Shown piece by piece: positions 52,439 through 61,111 of a stretch of DNA of 64,000 nucleotides. Below the pieces are notes generated by a model. It saw nothing but the letters and a program-made list of their open reading frames with translations. It was not told the origin of the DNA and ran no database searches. The stretch comes from Nocardioides speluncae (lineage in GTDB: Bacteria > Actinomycetota > Actinomycetes > Propionibacteriales > Nocardioidaceae): assembly GCF_003121585.1 (NCBI RefSeq), contig NZ_QEOO01000037.1:124001-188000 (forward strand), given 5' to 3'. The position numbers and the translations under genes are program-made. Numbering within the stretch: the first letter of the stretch is position 1; each line of letters begins with the position of its first letter.

Positions 52439-54817
52439 TCAGCCCCGGCGGGCGTGCTCGGCGGCGATCTCGACCCGCGACGACAGGCGCAGTTTGCCGA
52501 GGATGCTCGACACGTGGCTCTGCACGGTGCGCGGCGAGATCCGCAGCTGGGCGGCGATCTCGGGGTTGGTGCGGCCTGCGGCGACCTGCTCGGCGACGCG
52601 TGCCTCGGTCTCGGTCAGGCTGTCCCAGCCGTGGCCGGGGCGGGTCCGTGCACCGCGCACGCCGAGGCGCAGGCCCTCGTCGCGGAGGCTGGCCCGCGCC
52701 CGGTCGAGCTCGCCGCGCGCGGTGAGCCCGCGGTAGGCCTCGACGGTCGGTTCGAAGGTTGCCCGCGCGTCCGGCAGCCGGCCCGCGCGGGCAAGGCCCT
52801 TGGCCGCCTCCTCACCGACCCAGGCGGCCTCCAGCTCCGCGCCCAGGTCCAGCAGGCGGCGCTGCACGGCCAGCAGCTGGTCCGGGTCGCCGGAGAGCAG
52901 CGCCCGGCTCATCTCGGCTCCGGCGCCATCGACGCCCTCCGCCGCCTCGATCGCAGCGGTGATCTCCTCGGCGACGGCGCGGTCGCCGGCCGCCAGCGCG
53001 ATCCGCACCAGCCGTGGGCCGACCCCGGCCACCGTGCTGCCCTGGTGTACGCCGACCACCCCGTCGACAATGCCGCGGACCAGGACCAGTGCGTCGTCGT
53101 ACCGACCCTCGAGCTCGGCGCTCATGGCTTCGGCGACCACCGAGAACCCGCCGTAGAACAGTCCGATCCCTCGGGTGCTGCCGGCCAGCTCGCGGGCGCG
53201 TTCCACGCTCGCGCGACTGCGGGTGCGGTCTCCACGGTGGACGGCGACCAACGCGGCGAGGGCGTGCAGCGGCTGGCCCAGTCCCATCCCCTCCGCGTGC
53301 GGCGCGGCCCGCTCCACCTCGGTGAGTACGTCGTCCCAGTGGCCGACGTTGTAGAGCATCAGCGCCAGCACCAACTGCCACCAGGCCAGGCCGGCGGCGC
53401 CGACCTGCTCGGCGAGGGGGCGGGCTGACTCCAGTACCGTCAGCGCCTCGGCCGGGTCCAGACAGCTCGCTTTCAGGACGATCCCGGCCAGCTCTGCGGC
53501 CGGGTCGGCGGCCTCGTCTACCAGCGCGGCGGCTGCGGCAAGCTGGGCCAGCGCCGCGTCCCAGTCGCGTACCAGGTAGCTCACGCTTGCCAGCACCTGG
53601 CAGCGATAGGTCACCGCCTGCGGGTCGTCGGTGTCCGCGAGTGCGGCCAGCGCCTCCTGGCCCGCTTCGAAGTCGCCGTCCAGGGCCGCGGCGATGGCGG
53701 TCACCCCGGTGAGCCGGGCCGCCCACGGCTCCGGCGGGTCCGCGGCCAGGGCGGCGCCGGCGGCCGCCCGAGCATCGTGAGACGCCCCGAGCGCGAGATG
53801 CGCCTGTGCGGCGACCAGCGCAAGTGGCGGCGGCAGCGGCTCGCTGGGCAGCCGGGCGTGCACCAGTGCCTCGGCCGCGCGTCCGGAGTGGACCAGCGCG
53901 GCCGCGTACTCGGCCCGGTTCCGAGCCGGGTCCAGCAGCCGGACCGCGGTGTACGGCGCCCGCGCCGCCAGCAGCCGGGGTGGCAGCCCACTGCGCTCGA
54001 GCAGCTCGACCAGCCTGGGCCGCTGGTCCGGTTCGAGGCGATGGGCCAGGGCGTCGGTCAGGCCCGGGTGCCGCAACGCCAGCCCGGAGCGACCGTGGTC
54101 GACCAGGCCGCGCCGCCGCAGAGCGGTGACTGCCGCAGCGACCGCCTCCGGTGTCCGCCCGGACGCGGCTGCCAGCCGCTGCGTCGTACCCACGCCGTCT
54201 AGTGCCGCCGCCCACCACAGCACGTCCGCCTCGTCAGCGGGCAGCATCGCGGCGACCTGGTCGCCGAGGTCCGGGTCGTCGAGCCGAGCGAGTAGCCACG
54301 GGTTGCCGCCTGCGCGCGGATCGGCGCCGGTCAGCGGCGCCAGCTCCACCTCGTCGGCCGCGGCGAAGGTCCGCTGGACTCGCTCGTCACCCGGGCCTCG
54401 GTGGTAGGCCAGAACCAGGAGTCCGTCGTACAACCGCCGCTCGGCGACCGCCCGGAACACAAGCAGGGTGTCGTCGTCGGCGAGGTGGACGTCATCGACG
54501 AGTACTGCGCGAGCGCCCGACCACGCCTCGGCGACCGCGGCCGCGGTCGTGGCGATCCCGTGCCCGCCTGCCGGTGCGCCCGGGTTGAGCCAGGGCGCCA
54601 AGGTGGCCAGCGGCCGGCCCCGGTCCAGCGGCGTGGCCCGGCCCCGCAGGATCGACGCCCGCTCGGCAGCCAGGTCGGCAGCCAGGTCGTCGAGCACGGT
54701 CGTGACCCCCAGGCCGGGCAGCCCGCCGAGCAGCACCAGTCCGGGCTCGGCGGCGACCAGCCGCGCCACCGCTCCGGCACGGCCCACTGGGGTCTCGGCG
54801 TTAACCATCGTCGGCAT
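52439..54817 (-). CDS. Large LuxR-family (LAL-type) ATPase regulator
   Basis: A 792-residue regulator. The N-terminal AAA ATPase has the P-loop-like GGLPGLGVTTVLDDL (a non-canonical Walker A with GVTT in place of GKT/S) and VLVDDVHLADDDTLLVFRAV as Walker B. A long helical-repeat middle follows. The last 65 residues are a LuxR-type helix-turn-helix (LTETEARVAEQVAAGRTNPEIAAQLRISPRTVQSHVSSILGKLRLSSRVEIAA). The weak Walker A lysine may mean ADP/ATP binding without hydrolysis. The gene lies just upstream of the lipase on the same strand and may act on the 16-bp box (inference). MPTM at 54817 or MVN at 54808 may be the start. Confidence 0.88.
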   Translation of the reverse strand: MPTMVNAETPVGRAGAVARLVAAEPGLVLLGGLPGLGVTTVLDDLAADLAAERASILRGRATPLDRGRPLATLAPWLNPGAPAGGHGIATTAAAVAEAWSGARAVLVDDVHLADDDTLLVFRAVAERRLYDGLLVLAYHRGPGDERVQRTFAAADEVELAPLTGADPRAGGNPWLLARLDDPDLGDQVAAMLPADEADVLWWAAALDGVGTTQRLAAASGRTPEAVAAAVTALRRRGLVDHGRSGLALRHPGLTDALAHRLEPDQRPRLVELLERSGLPPRLLAARAPYTAVRLLDPARNRAEYAAALVHSGRAAEALVHARLPSEPLPPPLALVAAQAHLALGASHDARAAAGAALAADPPEPWAARLTGVTAIAAALDGDFEAGQEALAALADTDDPQAVTYRCQVLASVSYLVRDWDAALAQLAAAAALVDEAADPAAELAGIVLKASCLDPAEALTVLESARPLAEQVGAAGLAWWQLVLALMLYNVGHWDDVLTEVERAAPHAEGMGLGQPLHALAALVAVHRGDRTRSRASVERARELAGSTRGIGLFYGGFSVVAEAMSAELEGRYDDALVLVRGIVDGVVGVHQGSTVAGVGPRLVRIALAAGDRAVAEEITAAIEAAEGVDGAGAEMSRALLSGDPDQLLAVQRRLLDLGAELEAAWVGEEAAKGLARAGRLPDARATFEPTVEAYRGLTARGELDRARASLRDEGLRLGVRGARTRPGHGWDSLTETEARVAEQVAAGRTNPEIAAQLRISPRTVQSHVSSILGKLRLSSRVEIAAEHARRG

Positions 54818-54903
54818 TCTCGCCGATGCTGCCCGGTGGCTCGCTCGAGTGTCTCGCGATCGCCGCTGACGAAGGGCTCGTCGACCCGCTACGGCCCGTT
54901 CAG

Positions 54904-55460
54904 TTAGAGCAGGCGGTTGGCGGTGCCCGGGGGCTGGTGATCGCATTCGGGTCGCTGTGTCGCTGTGTTCCCCAGGTACCACTTGACGGTCGCCGGGGTC
55001 GCATCCGGGTGGCTCTGGAGGTAGAGCGCGGAGGCTCCGGCGACGTGCGGCGTCGCCATCGACGTACCGGACCGGACGCCGACGTCACCGCCGGGCACGG
55101 TCGACTAGATCTGCTGACCGGGCGCGGAGATGTCGACGCACGGACCGCTGCTGGAGCCGAAGCCGCGGCCATCGGTGCTGGTGGAAGACGCCACGATCAT
55201 GTGGAGGCCTTCACTGCGTTGATGCGTGCGCATCCGGCTGGGCGTCGGCGAGTGCCTGGTCGACGATGGCGTCCTCGCTTATCGCGACCACTGCTCGGTG
55301 CCGACGAAGGATCCTGAGCTGCGCCGCAGTGAGGTCGGTGGCGAACCCGACGACGGCGGCGTCCTACACGTGGGTAGCGCGGATGCCGAGCGCGCCGGTG
55401 ACGTACTCGGCGATGGCGCGCGCAGCACTCGGCGGGCTGGTCGGGCCAAGGAACTCGGCG
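54904..55460 (-). pseudogene. Relic of an S8 subtilisin gene
   Basis: Minus-strand pieces of an aqualysin-like subtilisin. An I9 propeptide remnant reads GFATDLTAAQLRILRRHRAVVAISEDAIVDQ with a TAG before it. After a short gap it continues with MIVASSTSTDGRGFGSSSGPCVDISAPGQQI, a TAG at about 55108, and then [41 protein letters not shown]. The parts lie in different frames, and the region that should hold the catalytic Asp and His is deleted. It is a dead gene; only the serine motif survives. Confidence 0.85.
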
Positions 55461-55505
55461 GTAGGGCGACCGCGCCCTGCCGCCGGTCACGGTGAGCGCG
55501 GAATC

Positions 55506-55545
55506 CCTGTGATGTCCCGGGAGGGAGGACCCAGGACATCACAGG
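55506..55545 (-). terminator. Hairpin terminator of the M4 protease gene
   Basis: CCTGTGATGTCC (55506-55517) and GGACATCACAGG (55534-55545) form a perfect 12-bp stem with a 16-base loop, 17 bases after the stop of the leftward M4 gene. Confidence 0.75.
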
Positions 55546-55562
55546 TCGGCCTCGCGGCGTCG

Positions 55563-57173
55563 TCAGAGGACGTTGACCGCGCTCCAGGCGCTGGCGACTG
55601 CGTTGTGCTCGGTCGACCCGGCGCCGTATAGGTCACGGGCGGCGTTCAGCGTGGCCGTCCGCGCACCCGCGTAGTTGGTCGACGAGGTCATGTACACGGT
55701 CAACGCGCGGTACCAGATCGCGCCGGCCTTGGCGCGGCCGATGCCGGCGACCGTCGAGCCGTTGCAGGTCGTAGAGCCGTGCTGGCGGCCGCCGATGGTC
55801 TTGATGCCTGAGCCTTCGGCGAGCAGGTAGAAGAAGTGGTTGCCGATGCCCGAGGAGTAGTGCACGTCCACGTCCCCGACGCCGGCGCGCCAGCAGTCCA
55901 CGGACTTGCCGTCCGCCGACGGCTGGTCCATACGCCGGAAGCCGTCGTGCTGGGCGACGTCGAACTCCTCGCCCACGAAGTAGTCGCCCGGGTCGTTGGG
56001 GTTGGCGGCGTAGAACTCCACCATTGAGCCGAAGATGTCCGAGGTGGCCTCGTTGAGGCCGCCGGACTCACCGGAGTAGGTGAGGTTCGCGGTGTTCTGG
56101 GTGACACCATGCGACATCTCGTGGCCGGCGACGTCGAGCGACACCAGTGGTCCGAACCCCTTGGTGGTGTCACCGTCGCCGTACGTCATCTTCTTGCCGT
56201 CCCAGAACGCATTGACGTAGTTCTGACCGTAGTGGACCCGGCTGAGCGCGCCGCGGCCGTCGTTCCAGATCCCATTGCGGCCGTGCGCGGACTTGTAGTA
56301 GTCCCAGGTCATGTTCGCGCCATACTGCGCGTCCACGCCGGCAGACTCGCGGTTGCCGTTGGTGCCGTCACCGAAATGGGCGTCCGTGCTGGTGATCTGG
56401 GAGCCGAGGCGGCAGCCCCAGCCGAACAGGGTGCAGAAGATCGAGTCAGAGGCGCCGTTCATGTCCGAGGTCCAGCTCTTGCCACGGCTGAGGCTCTCCA
56501 GCCAGTACTTGCCCTCGTCGAGGTTGGGGTCCAGCTGCACGGTCCCGGAGTAGAGCGACTGGCCGTCGCCCTCGGCGGTGTGGATCTGCTGCTCGGCCCG
56601 GATCAGCTGCCCGGTGCGGGCATCGACGTACGTCGCCAGCCGGCTCGGCGTGCCGTCTCGCTGTGTTCCAGCGCTGATCACCTCCCAGGCCAGCCGCGGC
56701 GCCTTCCCGCGGGTGGCGTCGATGACGAGCTCGGTCTCGACCTCGGCGTCCTCGTCGCGTCTGATCCCATGGTTGAGCTTGTTCTTGGCCAAGGCCTTGG
56801 CCTCGGCGCTGCGACCGTTCACCCTCGCGGTCGTGGGCAGGTCGACCGGCCTGGACAGGGTCTGGCTGACGCCCTCGAAGCCCAGACGTCGGTCCTGGTG
56901 CACGACCAGGTCACCACCGACGACGCGCAGGCCGTCAATGGTGCGGTCGAGGCGGACGTGGCTGCTGCCGTCCTTGTCGAGGATCGTCTCGCGGACCTGG
57001 AACGTCTGCCCGTCGGCGGCCCGGGCCGCGCCGGGGTGCGCCTTGAGAGCCTTCATCGCCGCGGCCTCGTAGCTCGGCCGCTTCGGCGCTGGTGCGCTCG
57101 ACGCGTTGGTGGGTACGCCGGACACGACCAGGGTTGCGATCGCGACGGCGGCGAATCCTGCTGCTGAGCGCAT
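55563..57173 (-). CDS. Secreted M4 (thermolysin-like) metallopeptidase
   Basis: A 536-residue protein with a signal peptide (1-27), an FTP/PepSY propeptide (about 45-200) and an M4 catalytic domain. The zinc ligands are His351 and His355 of HEMSH (GHEMSHGVTQ) with Glu352 as catalytic base and Glu375 (GGLNEATSDIFG) as third ligand. A later histidine in VHYSSGIGNHFFYLL fits the transition-state site. AAAGGAG lies 7 bases before the ATG at 57173; longer upstream reading frames are not needed. It shares a promoter-proximal box with the lipase and ends at a strong terminator. Confidence 0.95.
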   Translation of the reverse strand: MRSAAGFAAVAIATLVVSGVPTNASSAPAPKRPSYEAAAMKALKAHPGAARAADGQTFQVRETILDKDGSSHVRLDRTIDGLRVVGGDLVVHQDRRLGFEGVSQTLSRPVDLPTTARVNGRSAEAKALAKNKLNHGIRRDEDAEVETELVIDATRGKAPRLAWEVISAGTQRDGTPSRLATYVDARTGQLIRAEQQIHTAEGDGQSLYSGTVQLDPNLDEGKYWLESLSRGKSWTSDMNGASDSIFCTLFGWGCRLGSQITSTDAHFGDGTNGNRESAGVDAQYGANMTWDYYKSAHGRNGIWNDGRGALSRVHYGQNYVNAFWDGKKMTYGDGDTTKGFGPLVSLDVAGHEMSHGVTQNTANLTYSGESGGLNEATSDIFGSMVEFYAANPNDPGDYFVGEEFDVAQHDGFRRMDQPSADGKSVDCWRAGVGDVDVHYSSGIGNHFFYLLAEGSGIKTIGGRQHGSTTCNGSTVAGIGRAKAGAIWYRALTVYMTSSTNYAGARTATLNAARDLYGAGSTEHNAVASAWSAVNVL

Positions 57174-57237
57174 CAGGGTTCTCCTTTCAAGATTCCACGG
57201 CACTTCCGCGGCCCGGCCATCAAACTGCACGCATGCT

Positions 57238-57253
57238 GCCGAGACATCCGCCA
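57238..57253 (-). promoter_or_regulatory. 16-bp box shared by lipase and M4 protease promoters (copy 2)
   Basis: On the minus strand TGGCGGATGTCTCGGC, identical to 52410-52425, stands 65 bp before the M4 start. The following AGCA matches GGCA at the lipase save one base. Equal orientation and spacing mark it as a real promoter element, either for an alternative sigma factor or for an activator. Confidence 0.65.
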
Positions 57254-57663
57254 ACTGGCGGACGGCGCTCGCAGGCCGGTCCACCAGCGGATTCGCGGGT
57301 GAGGCCGCAGACCAGGCGAGCAGGACCAAAGCCCATGGGTGAGGCGATGACCCGCTGGGGACTACGTTGTCCATCCCTCGAGCTCGCCGCCGCGTCCGGG
57401 CCGATGTGATCCAGACCGGGCTCCTCCGCCTCCAGCGCCTTGGCCCGGTGTTGCTAACTGACTACCACTACCGAGCGCTCCGGTTCGTCGGGACCCGACT
57501 CTCGGCGAACGAGAGTGAGCTCGCACACGATGGTTGCCGGACCTCGTTGCCGTCCCGGTCACCGAGACATCATCACAACAGTTGTCATGTGAGTTCCTAC
57601 GTTGGGCCTTCTCGTTCGGACAGACCAAACAGGCACTCAACAACACCGCAAGGCGGACGACTC
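57254..57663. other. Intergenic region before the solute-binding-protein gene
   Basis: About 410 bases between divergent transcription units without a credible gene. ACAAC-A-GTTGT (57575-57585) is a small palindrome that may be an operator for the TetR protein at 59305. A ribosome site for the gene at 57664 is weak (AAGGCGGA). Confidence 0.45.
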
Positions 57664-59280
57664 ATGAGACGAACGGCACGACTGACGACGCTAATGACCA
57701 CACTCGCCCTGCTCGCGGGTCTCGGCGCATGCGCCGAGACCCAGGACAACGAAGGCGAACGCGACCGTTCCCAGACCCAGGACTCCGTGTACGGCGCTGG
57801 CCTCGTCGGCGACACCGAGGACGAACGAGATCCTGTCGAGGGCGGCACGCTGACCTTCGCCGACTACTCCGAAGCCCGCAGCCTGGACCCCACGCAGACC
57901 ATCGCCACCGGGGCCTCGGGCGGTACGGCCCTGGCCGCCGTGTACGACGTGCTGGTTCGCTACGACGACGCCGCCGGGAAGTACGAGCCCTGGCTCGCCA
58001 AGGCCATCACTCCCAACAAGGACTCCACCCAGTGGGTGCTGGACCTCCGCCCGGGGGTGAAGTTCTCCGACGGGACCGATCTGGACGCTCGCGCGGTCAC
58101 TGCCAGCATCGAGCGCTATATCGACAACGGTGGATCGGACTCGGCACTACTGCAGAAGAACGTCACGTCGATGGAACCCAGTGACGACCACACCGTGGTC
58201 TTCACCTTGGCACGCCCGTGGAGCACCTTCCCGCGGATACTGGCCATGGGCGCGGGGATGATCGTGGCCCCGGCTGCCAGCCAGGGCACGGACTTCCGCC
58301 CCATCGGGGCCGGACCGTTCGAGCTCCAGGACTACGCTCCGTCCGAGGAGCTGGTTCTTCGTGCGCGCAGCGACTACTGGCGCGGTAAGCCGCACCTGGC
58401 CACGCTGCGGTTCGTGTGGCTCGCCGGAGGCCGTCCCAACCTTGAGAACCTCGTTGCCGGTGGAGCCGACCTGACCCTCCTCCGGGAGCCGGACGTCGTG
58501 CTCGACGCTCGCAAGGAGGATATCGCCGGCTTTATGACCCCCCTGAGCTTGGGCACCACGCTCTGGATCAACAACCGTGAGGGACGACCGGGCCTCGACG
58601 TCCGGGTACGCCAGGCCATCGCCTACGCGATGGATCCCGAGCTCTACGTCGAGCGAGCTTTCAAGGGAGCGGGGATGCCCACGAAGGACCTGTTCGGTCC
58701 CCAGTCGCGGTGGCACAGTGACGTGGCAGCACCGTCCGTGGACGCGGACCGGGCTAGCGAACTGGTCGAGGCGGCCAAGGCGGACGGCTTCGACGGTGAG
58801 CTCACCTTCGTCGGCGGAGCGTCACCGACCGGGCGCAGCGAGGCACTCGTGACCAAAGCCATGCTCGAGGACGTCGGCTTCAAGGTTGAGCTGGACCTGC
58901 TCACCAACATCGCCGATCGGATCCAGCGGCTGTACGTCGAGCGCGACTTCGACATTGCGATCGGTTCCGCGAGCGTGAGTGAGGCAGATCCGTTCCACCA
59001 GTTGCACGACACGTTGGCCAGCGACTCCATGCTGAACCTGACCGGCTACGCGTCGCCCGAGATGGATGCTGCTCTGACACGCGTGCAGGGAGCCTCCGGG
59101 CAGCCCAATCGGGCCGCGGCGATCCAGGATCTGGAGCGGCTGTGGCACGAAGACGTACCCGCGGTGAACCTTGCCACCGGTGCGACGTTCATCGCCTGGA
59201 ATCAGGACGTCCACGGGGTGAAGCCCAACGCGGAATACATGATGCTGTTCGGCGAGGCATGGCGCGCGCCTTCCGGTTGA
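57664..59280 (+). CDS. ABC transporter substrate-binding lipoprotein, family 5 (peptide/opine/nickel type)
   Basis: A 538-residue lipoprotein with the lipobox LAGLGAC (Cys23) and the SBP family 5 pattern: GGTLTFADYSEARSLDPTQTI, VLVRYDDAAGKYEPWLAKAI, WVLDLRPGVKFSDGTDLDARAV, GPFELQDYAPSEELVLRARSDYWRG and VRQAIAYAMDPELYVERAF. It should bind a peptide-like or small amine ligand outside the cell. No permease or ATPase gene is near, so it must share or lack a transporter. The following genes suggest uptake and breakdown of an amino-acid-like compound. Confidence 0.92.
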   Translation: MRRTARLTTLMTTLALLAGLGACAETQDNEGERDRSQTQDSVYGAGLVGDTEDERDPVEGGTLTFADYSEARSLDPTQTIATGASGGTALAAVYDVLVRYDDAAGKYEPWLAKAITPNKDSTQWVLDLRPGVKFSDGTDLDARAVTASIERYIDNGGSDSALLQKNVTSMEPSDDHTVVFTLARPWSTFPRILAMGAGMIVAPAASQGTDFRPIGAGPFELQDYAPSEELVLRARSDYWRGKPHLATLRFVWLAGGRPNLENLVAGGADLTLLREPDVVLDARKEDIAGFMTPLSLGTTLWINNREGRPGLDVRVRQAIAYAMDPELYVERAFKGAGMPTKDLFGPQSRWHSDVAAPSVDADRASELVEAAKADGFDGELTFVGGASPTGRSEALVTKAMLEDVGFKVELDLLTNIADRIQRLYVERDFDIAIGSASVSEADPFHQLHDTLASDSMLNLTGYASPEMDAALTRVQGASGQPNRAAAIQDLERLWHEDVPAVNLATGATFIAWNQDVHGVKPNAEYMMLFGEAWRAPSG

Positions 59281-59304
59281 GCAGCGCGAGAAGGAGCAGC
59301 AGAC

Positions 59305-59922
59305 ATGCAGGAACACAGCGACAAGACATCGGTGAGTGACCTCCCCCCACGGGAGCAGATCGCGGTCGCGACCGCGATCCTGGTCGCTGAACGTGGACTG
59401 GAGGGCGCGACCCTGCGCCGCGTTGCTGAGCGGCTCTCCTGCACCACGGGCTTCATCTCCCACTACTACTCATCGAAGGACGACCTGCTTGAGGCGGCGC
59501 TCGGGGCCGCCGTGCAGGAGCTTGTCCGTGCGGCAAGCACCGGACCAGCACCCCGGACGGTCGGAGACTGGGTGGAGCGCGTCGTGGAGGCGCTTCCTAA
59601 CAATGAGCATTCCCGTCGCTTCTGGCGCGTGCTGGTCGTCTTCCAGGCCGCCAGCCTCACCAGCGCGAGGTTGGCCGAGGTCCTCTGTACCTATTCGGAG
59701 GAGAAGAAGCCGCACTTGTTCGCGCTGCTTCGAGCTCAGGCCTCACCCAATGCTCCCGACTCCGCAGTCCGCGAACTCACCGACTCCGTGTGGGTTCTGT
59801 GCGACGGCTTCGGAACCACAGCGGCCATCAACCCTCAGACATTCCAGCCTGACTTCGTGCGCACTGCGCTCAACGGCGCGATCCGCGAACTGCTGGCAGA
59901 ACTCCAGGAGACATACTCATGA
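59305..59922 (+). CDS. TetR-family regulator of the binding-protein operon
   Basis: A 205-residue TetR protein (REQIAVATAILVAERGLEGATLRRVAERLSCTTGFISHYYSSKDDLLEAAL) with a BetI-like C-terminus. It starts 24 bases after the lipoprotein gene and overlaps the next start (ATGA), so it is part of the operon. It may sense the transported compound. Confidence 0.9.
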   Translation: MQEHSDKTSVSDLPPREQIAVATAILVAERGLEGATLRRVAERLSCTTGFISHYYSSKDDLLEAALGAAVQELVRAASTGPAPRTVGDWVERVVEALPNNEHSRRFWRVLVVFQAASLTSARLAEVLCTYSEEKKPHLFALLRAQASPNAPDSAVRELTDSVWVLCDGFGTTAAINPQTFQPDFVRTALNGAIRELLAELQETYS

Positions 59923-61100
59923 AGAGCGTCGTGATCCTCAGCGCAGGTGCGGTGGCAGCCGACGTGGCTGCCCGCGTGCACGACTCCCCCTTGGCCACGG
60001 AGATCACCGTCGCTGACATCGACGTCGATCGGGCCCGGAGAGTGGTGCGCTCCCTCGGCCTTCCCGAGGAGAGCGCCCGCCAGGTCGACGCCGCGGACCC
60101 GGCTTCGGTGCGTGCCGTGGTCCAGGGCGCCGACCTGGTGTTCAACGGCATCGGCCCCTACTTCCGTTTCGGTCTCATCGCGGTGCGCGAAGCAGTCGCC
60201 GCCGGCGCCCACTACGTTGACATCTGCGACGAGTACGACGTTGCACACGCGCTGGTGACCGATGCCGACCTCGACACCGAGGCCCGAAGCAAGGGAATCG
60301 TCGTCCTCACCGGCATGGGGTCCTCGCCGGGCCTCAGCAACCTGTTGGCCCGCTGGGCCGTGGATTCCCTCGACGAAGCAGAGTCGGTCGAGGTGGTGAT
60401 CGGGTTGCCCCTGTTCGTCGACCTTGGCACCACCATCAATGCCCACATGCTGCACTCGCTCACCGGCGGGGTCACCCAATGGCTGGACGGCGAGTACGTC
60501 GAGGTGCCGGCGTGGAGCGATCCGCAGCCGTTCGAGCTGCTTGGTCGCGGCGGGCGCCACGAGTTCTCCTACTGGGGACATCCGGAAGCGGTCACCCTGC
60601 CGCGCTACCTGAAGGTCAACCGAGCCACCTCACGCTTCTCGTGGTTCCAGCAGGAGGGCAACGAGCTGTACCGCTCCTTCGCCCGCTGGGGGCTGGGGGA
60701 GGACCAGCCGCTGACGGACGGCGGCGTTCCGCCGCGGCAGTTCCTGGCTGCCCACATGTCCAGCGATATTGCACGTGCGGGAATGTCGGTGGATCTCAGC
60801 GGCGAGGCGATGGTGAGCGTCTGGCACGTGGTGGCGACCGGCACGCGCAACGGCGTACCTACCACCGTGACAATCGAGGGTGAGCTGGATCTGCTCGCAC
60901 GGCGCGAGGTGAGTGGACCGGGACTCACCGGTCTACCGGCCGCGATGGGCGTCCTCGAGGTACTCCGAGGCGCAGTCACAGCACGCGGCGTGGTGGCCCC
61001 AGAGGCGTGCTTCGACCCCGAGATCTTCGCCGTTCCCGCCTACGCGCAGATGGGCGTGCACCTGACCCGTCGCGTCAGCACCGTCGAGCGACTGGTCTGA
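59919..61100 (+). CDS. Saccharopine-dehydrogenase-like NAD(P)-binding oxidoreductase
   Basis: A 393-residue protein with an N-terminal Rossmann domain (VVILSAGAVAADVAARVH; the glycine motif is altered to SAGAVA) and ADLVFNGIGPYFRFGLIAVREAVAAGAHYVDICDEYDVAHAL, VLTGMGSSPGLSNLLARWAVD, which fit the saccharopine dehydrogenase (SDH/LYS9-like) family. Such enzymes oxidise secondary amines or opine-like amino acids. Start overlaps the TetR stop (ATGA). Confidence 0.88.
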   Translation: MKSVVILSAGAVAADVAARVHDSPLATEITVADIDVDRARRVVRSLGLPEESARQVDAADPASVRAVVQGADLVFNGIGPYFRFGLIAVREAVAAGAHYVDICDEYDVAHALVTDADLDTEARSKGIVVLTGMGSSPGLSNLLARWAVDSLDEAESVEVVIGLPLFVDLGTTINAHMLHSLTGGVTQWLDGEYVEVPAWSDPQPFELLGRGGRHEFSYWGHPEAVTLPRYLKVNRATSRFSWFQQEGNELYRSFARWGLGEDQPLTDGGVPPRQFLAAHMSSDIARAGMSVDLSGEAMVSVWHVVATGTRNGVPTTVTIEGELDLLARREVSGPGLTGLPAAMGVLEVLRGAVTARGVVAPEACFDPEIFAVPAYAQMGVHLTRRVSTVERLV

Positions 61101-61111
61101 AGGTGACAGAG

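Noticed and set aside
30173-57572. A 14-base match TCACCGAGACATCA at 30173-30186 and 57559-57572, partly resembling the lipase/M4 box
   Set aside because: The first copy lies inside the coding end of the LuxR-type gene, the orientation to its gene differs from the lipase/M4 box, and the shared core is only 10 bases. Chance is not excluded.
57367-57663. An upstream extension of the solute-binding protein (start at 57367)
   Set aside because: It would bury the lipoprotein signal peptide about 100 residues inside the protein; ATG 57664 gives a correct lipobox position.
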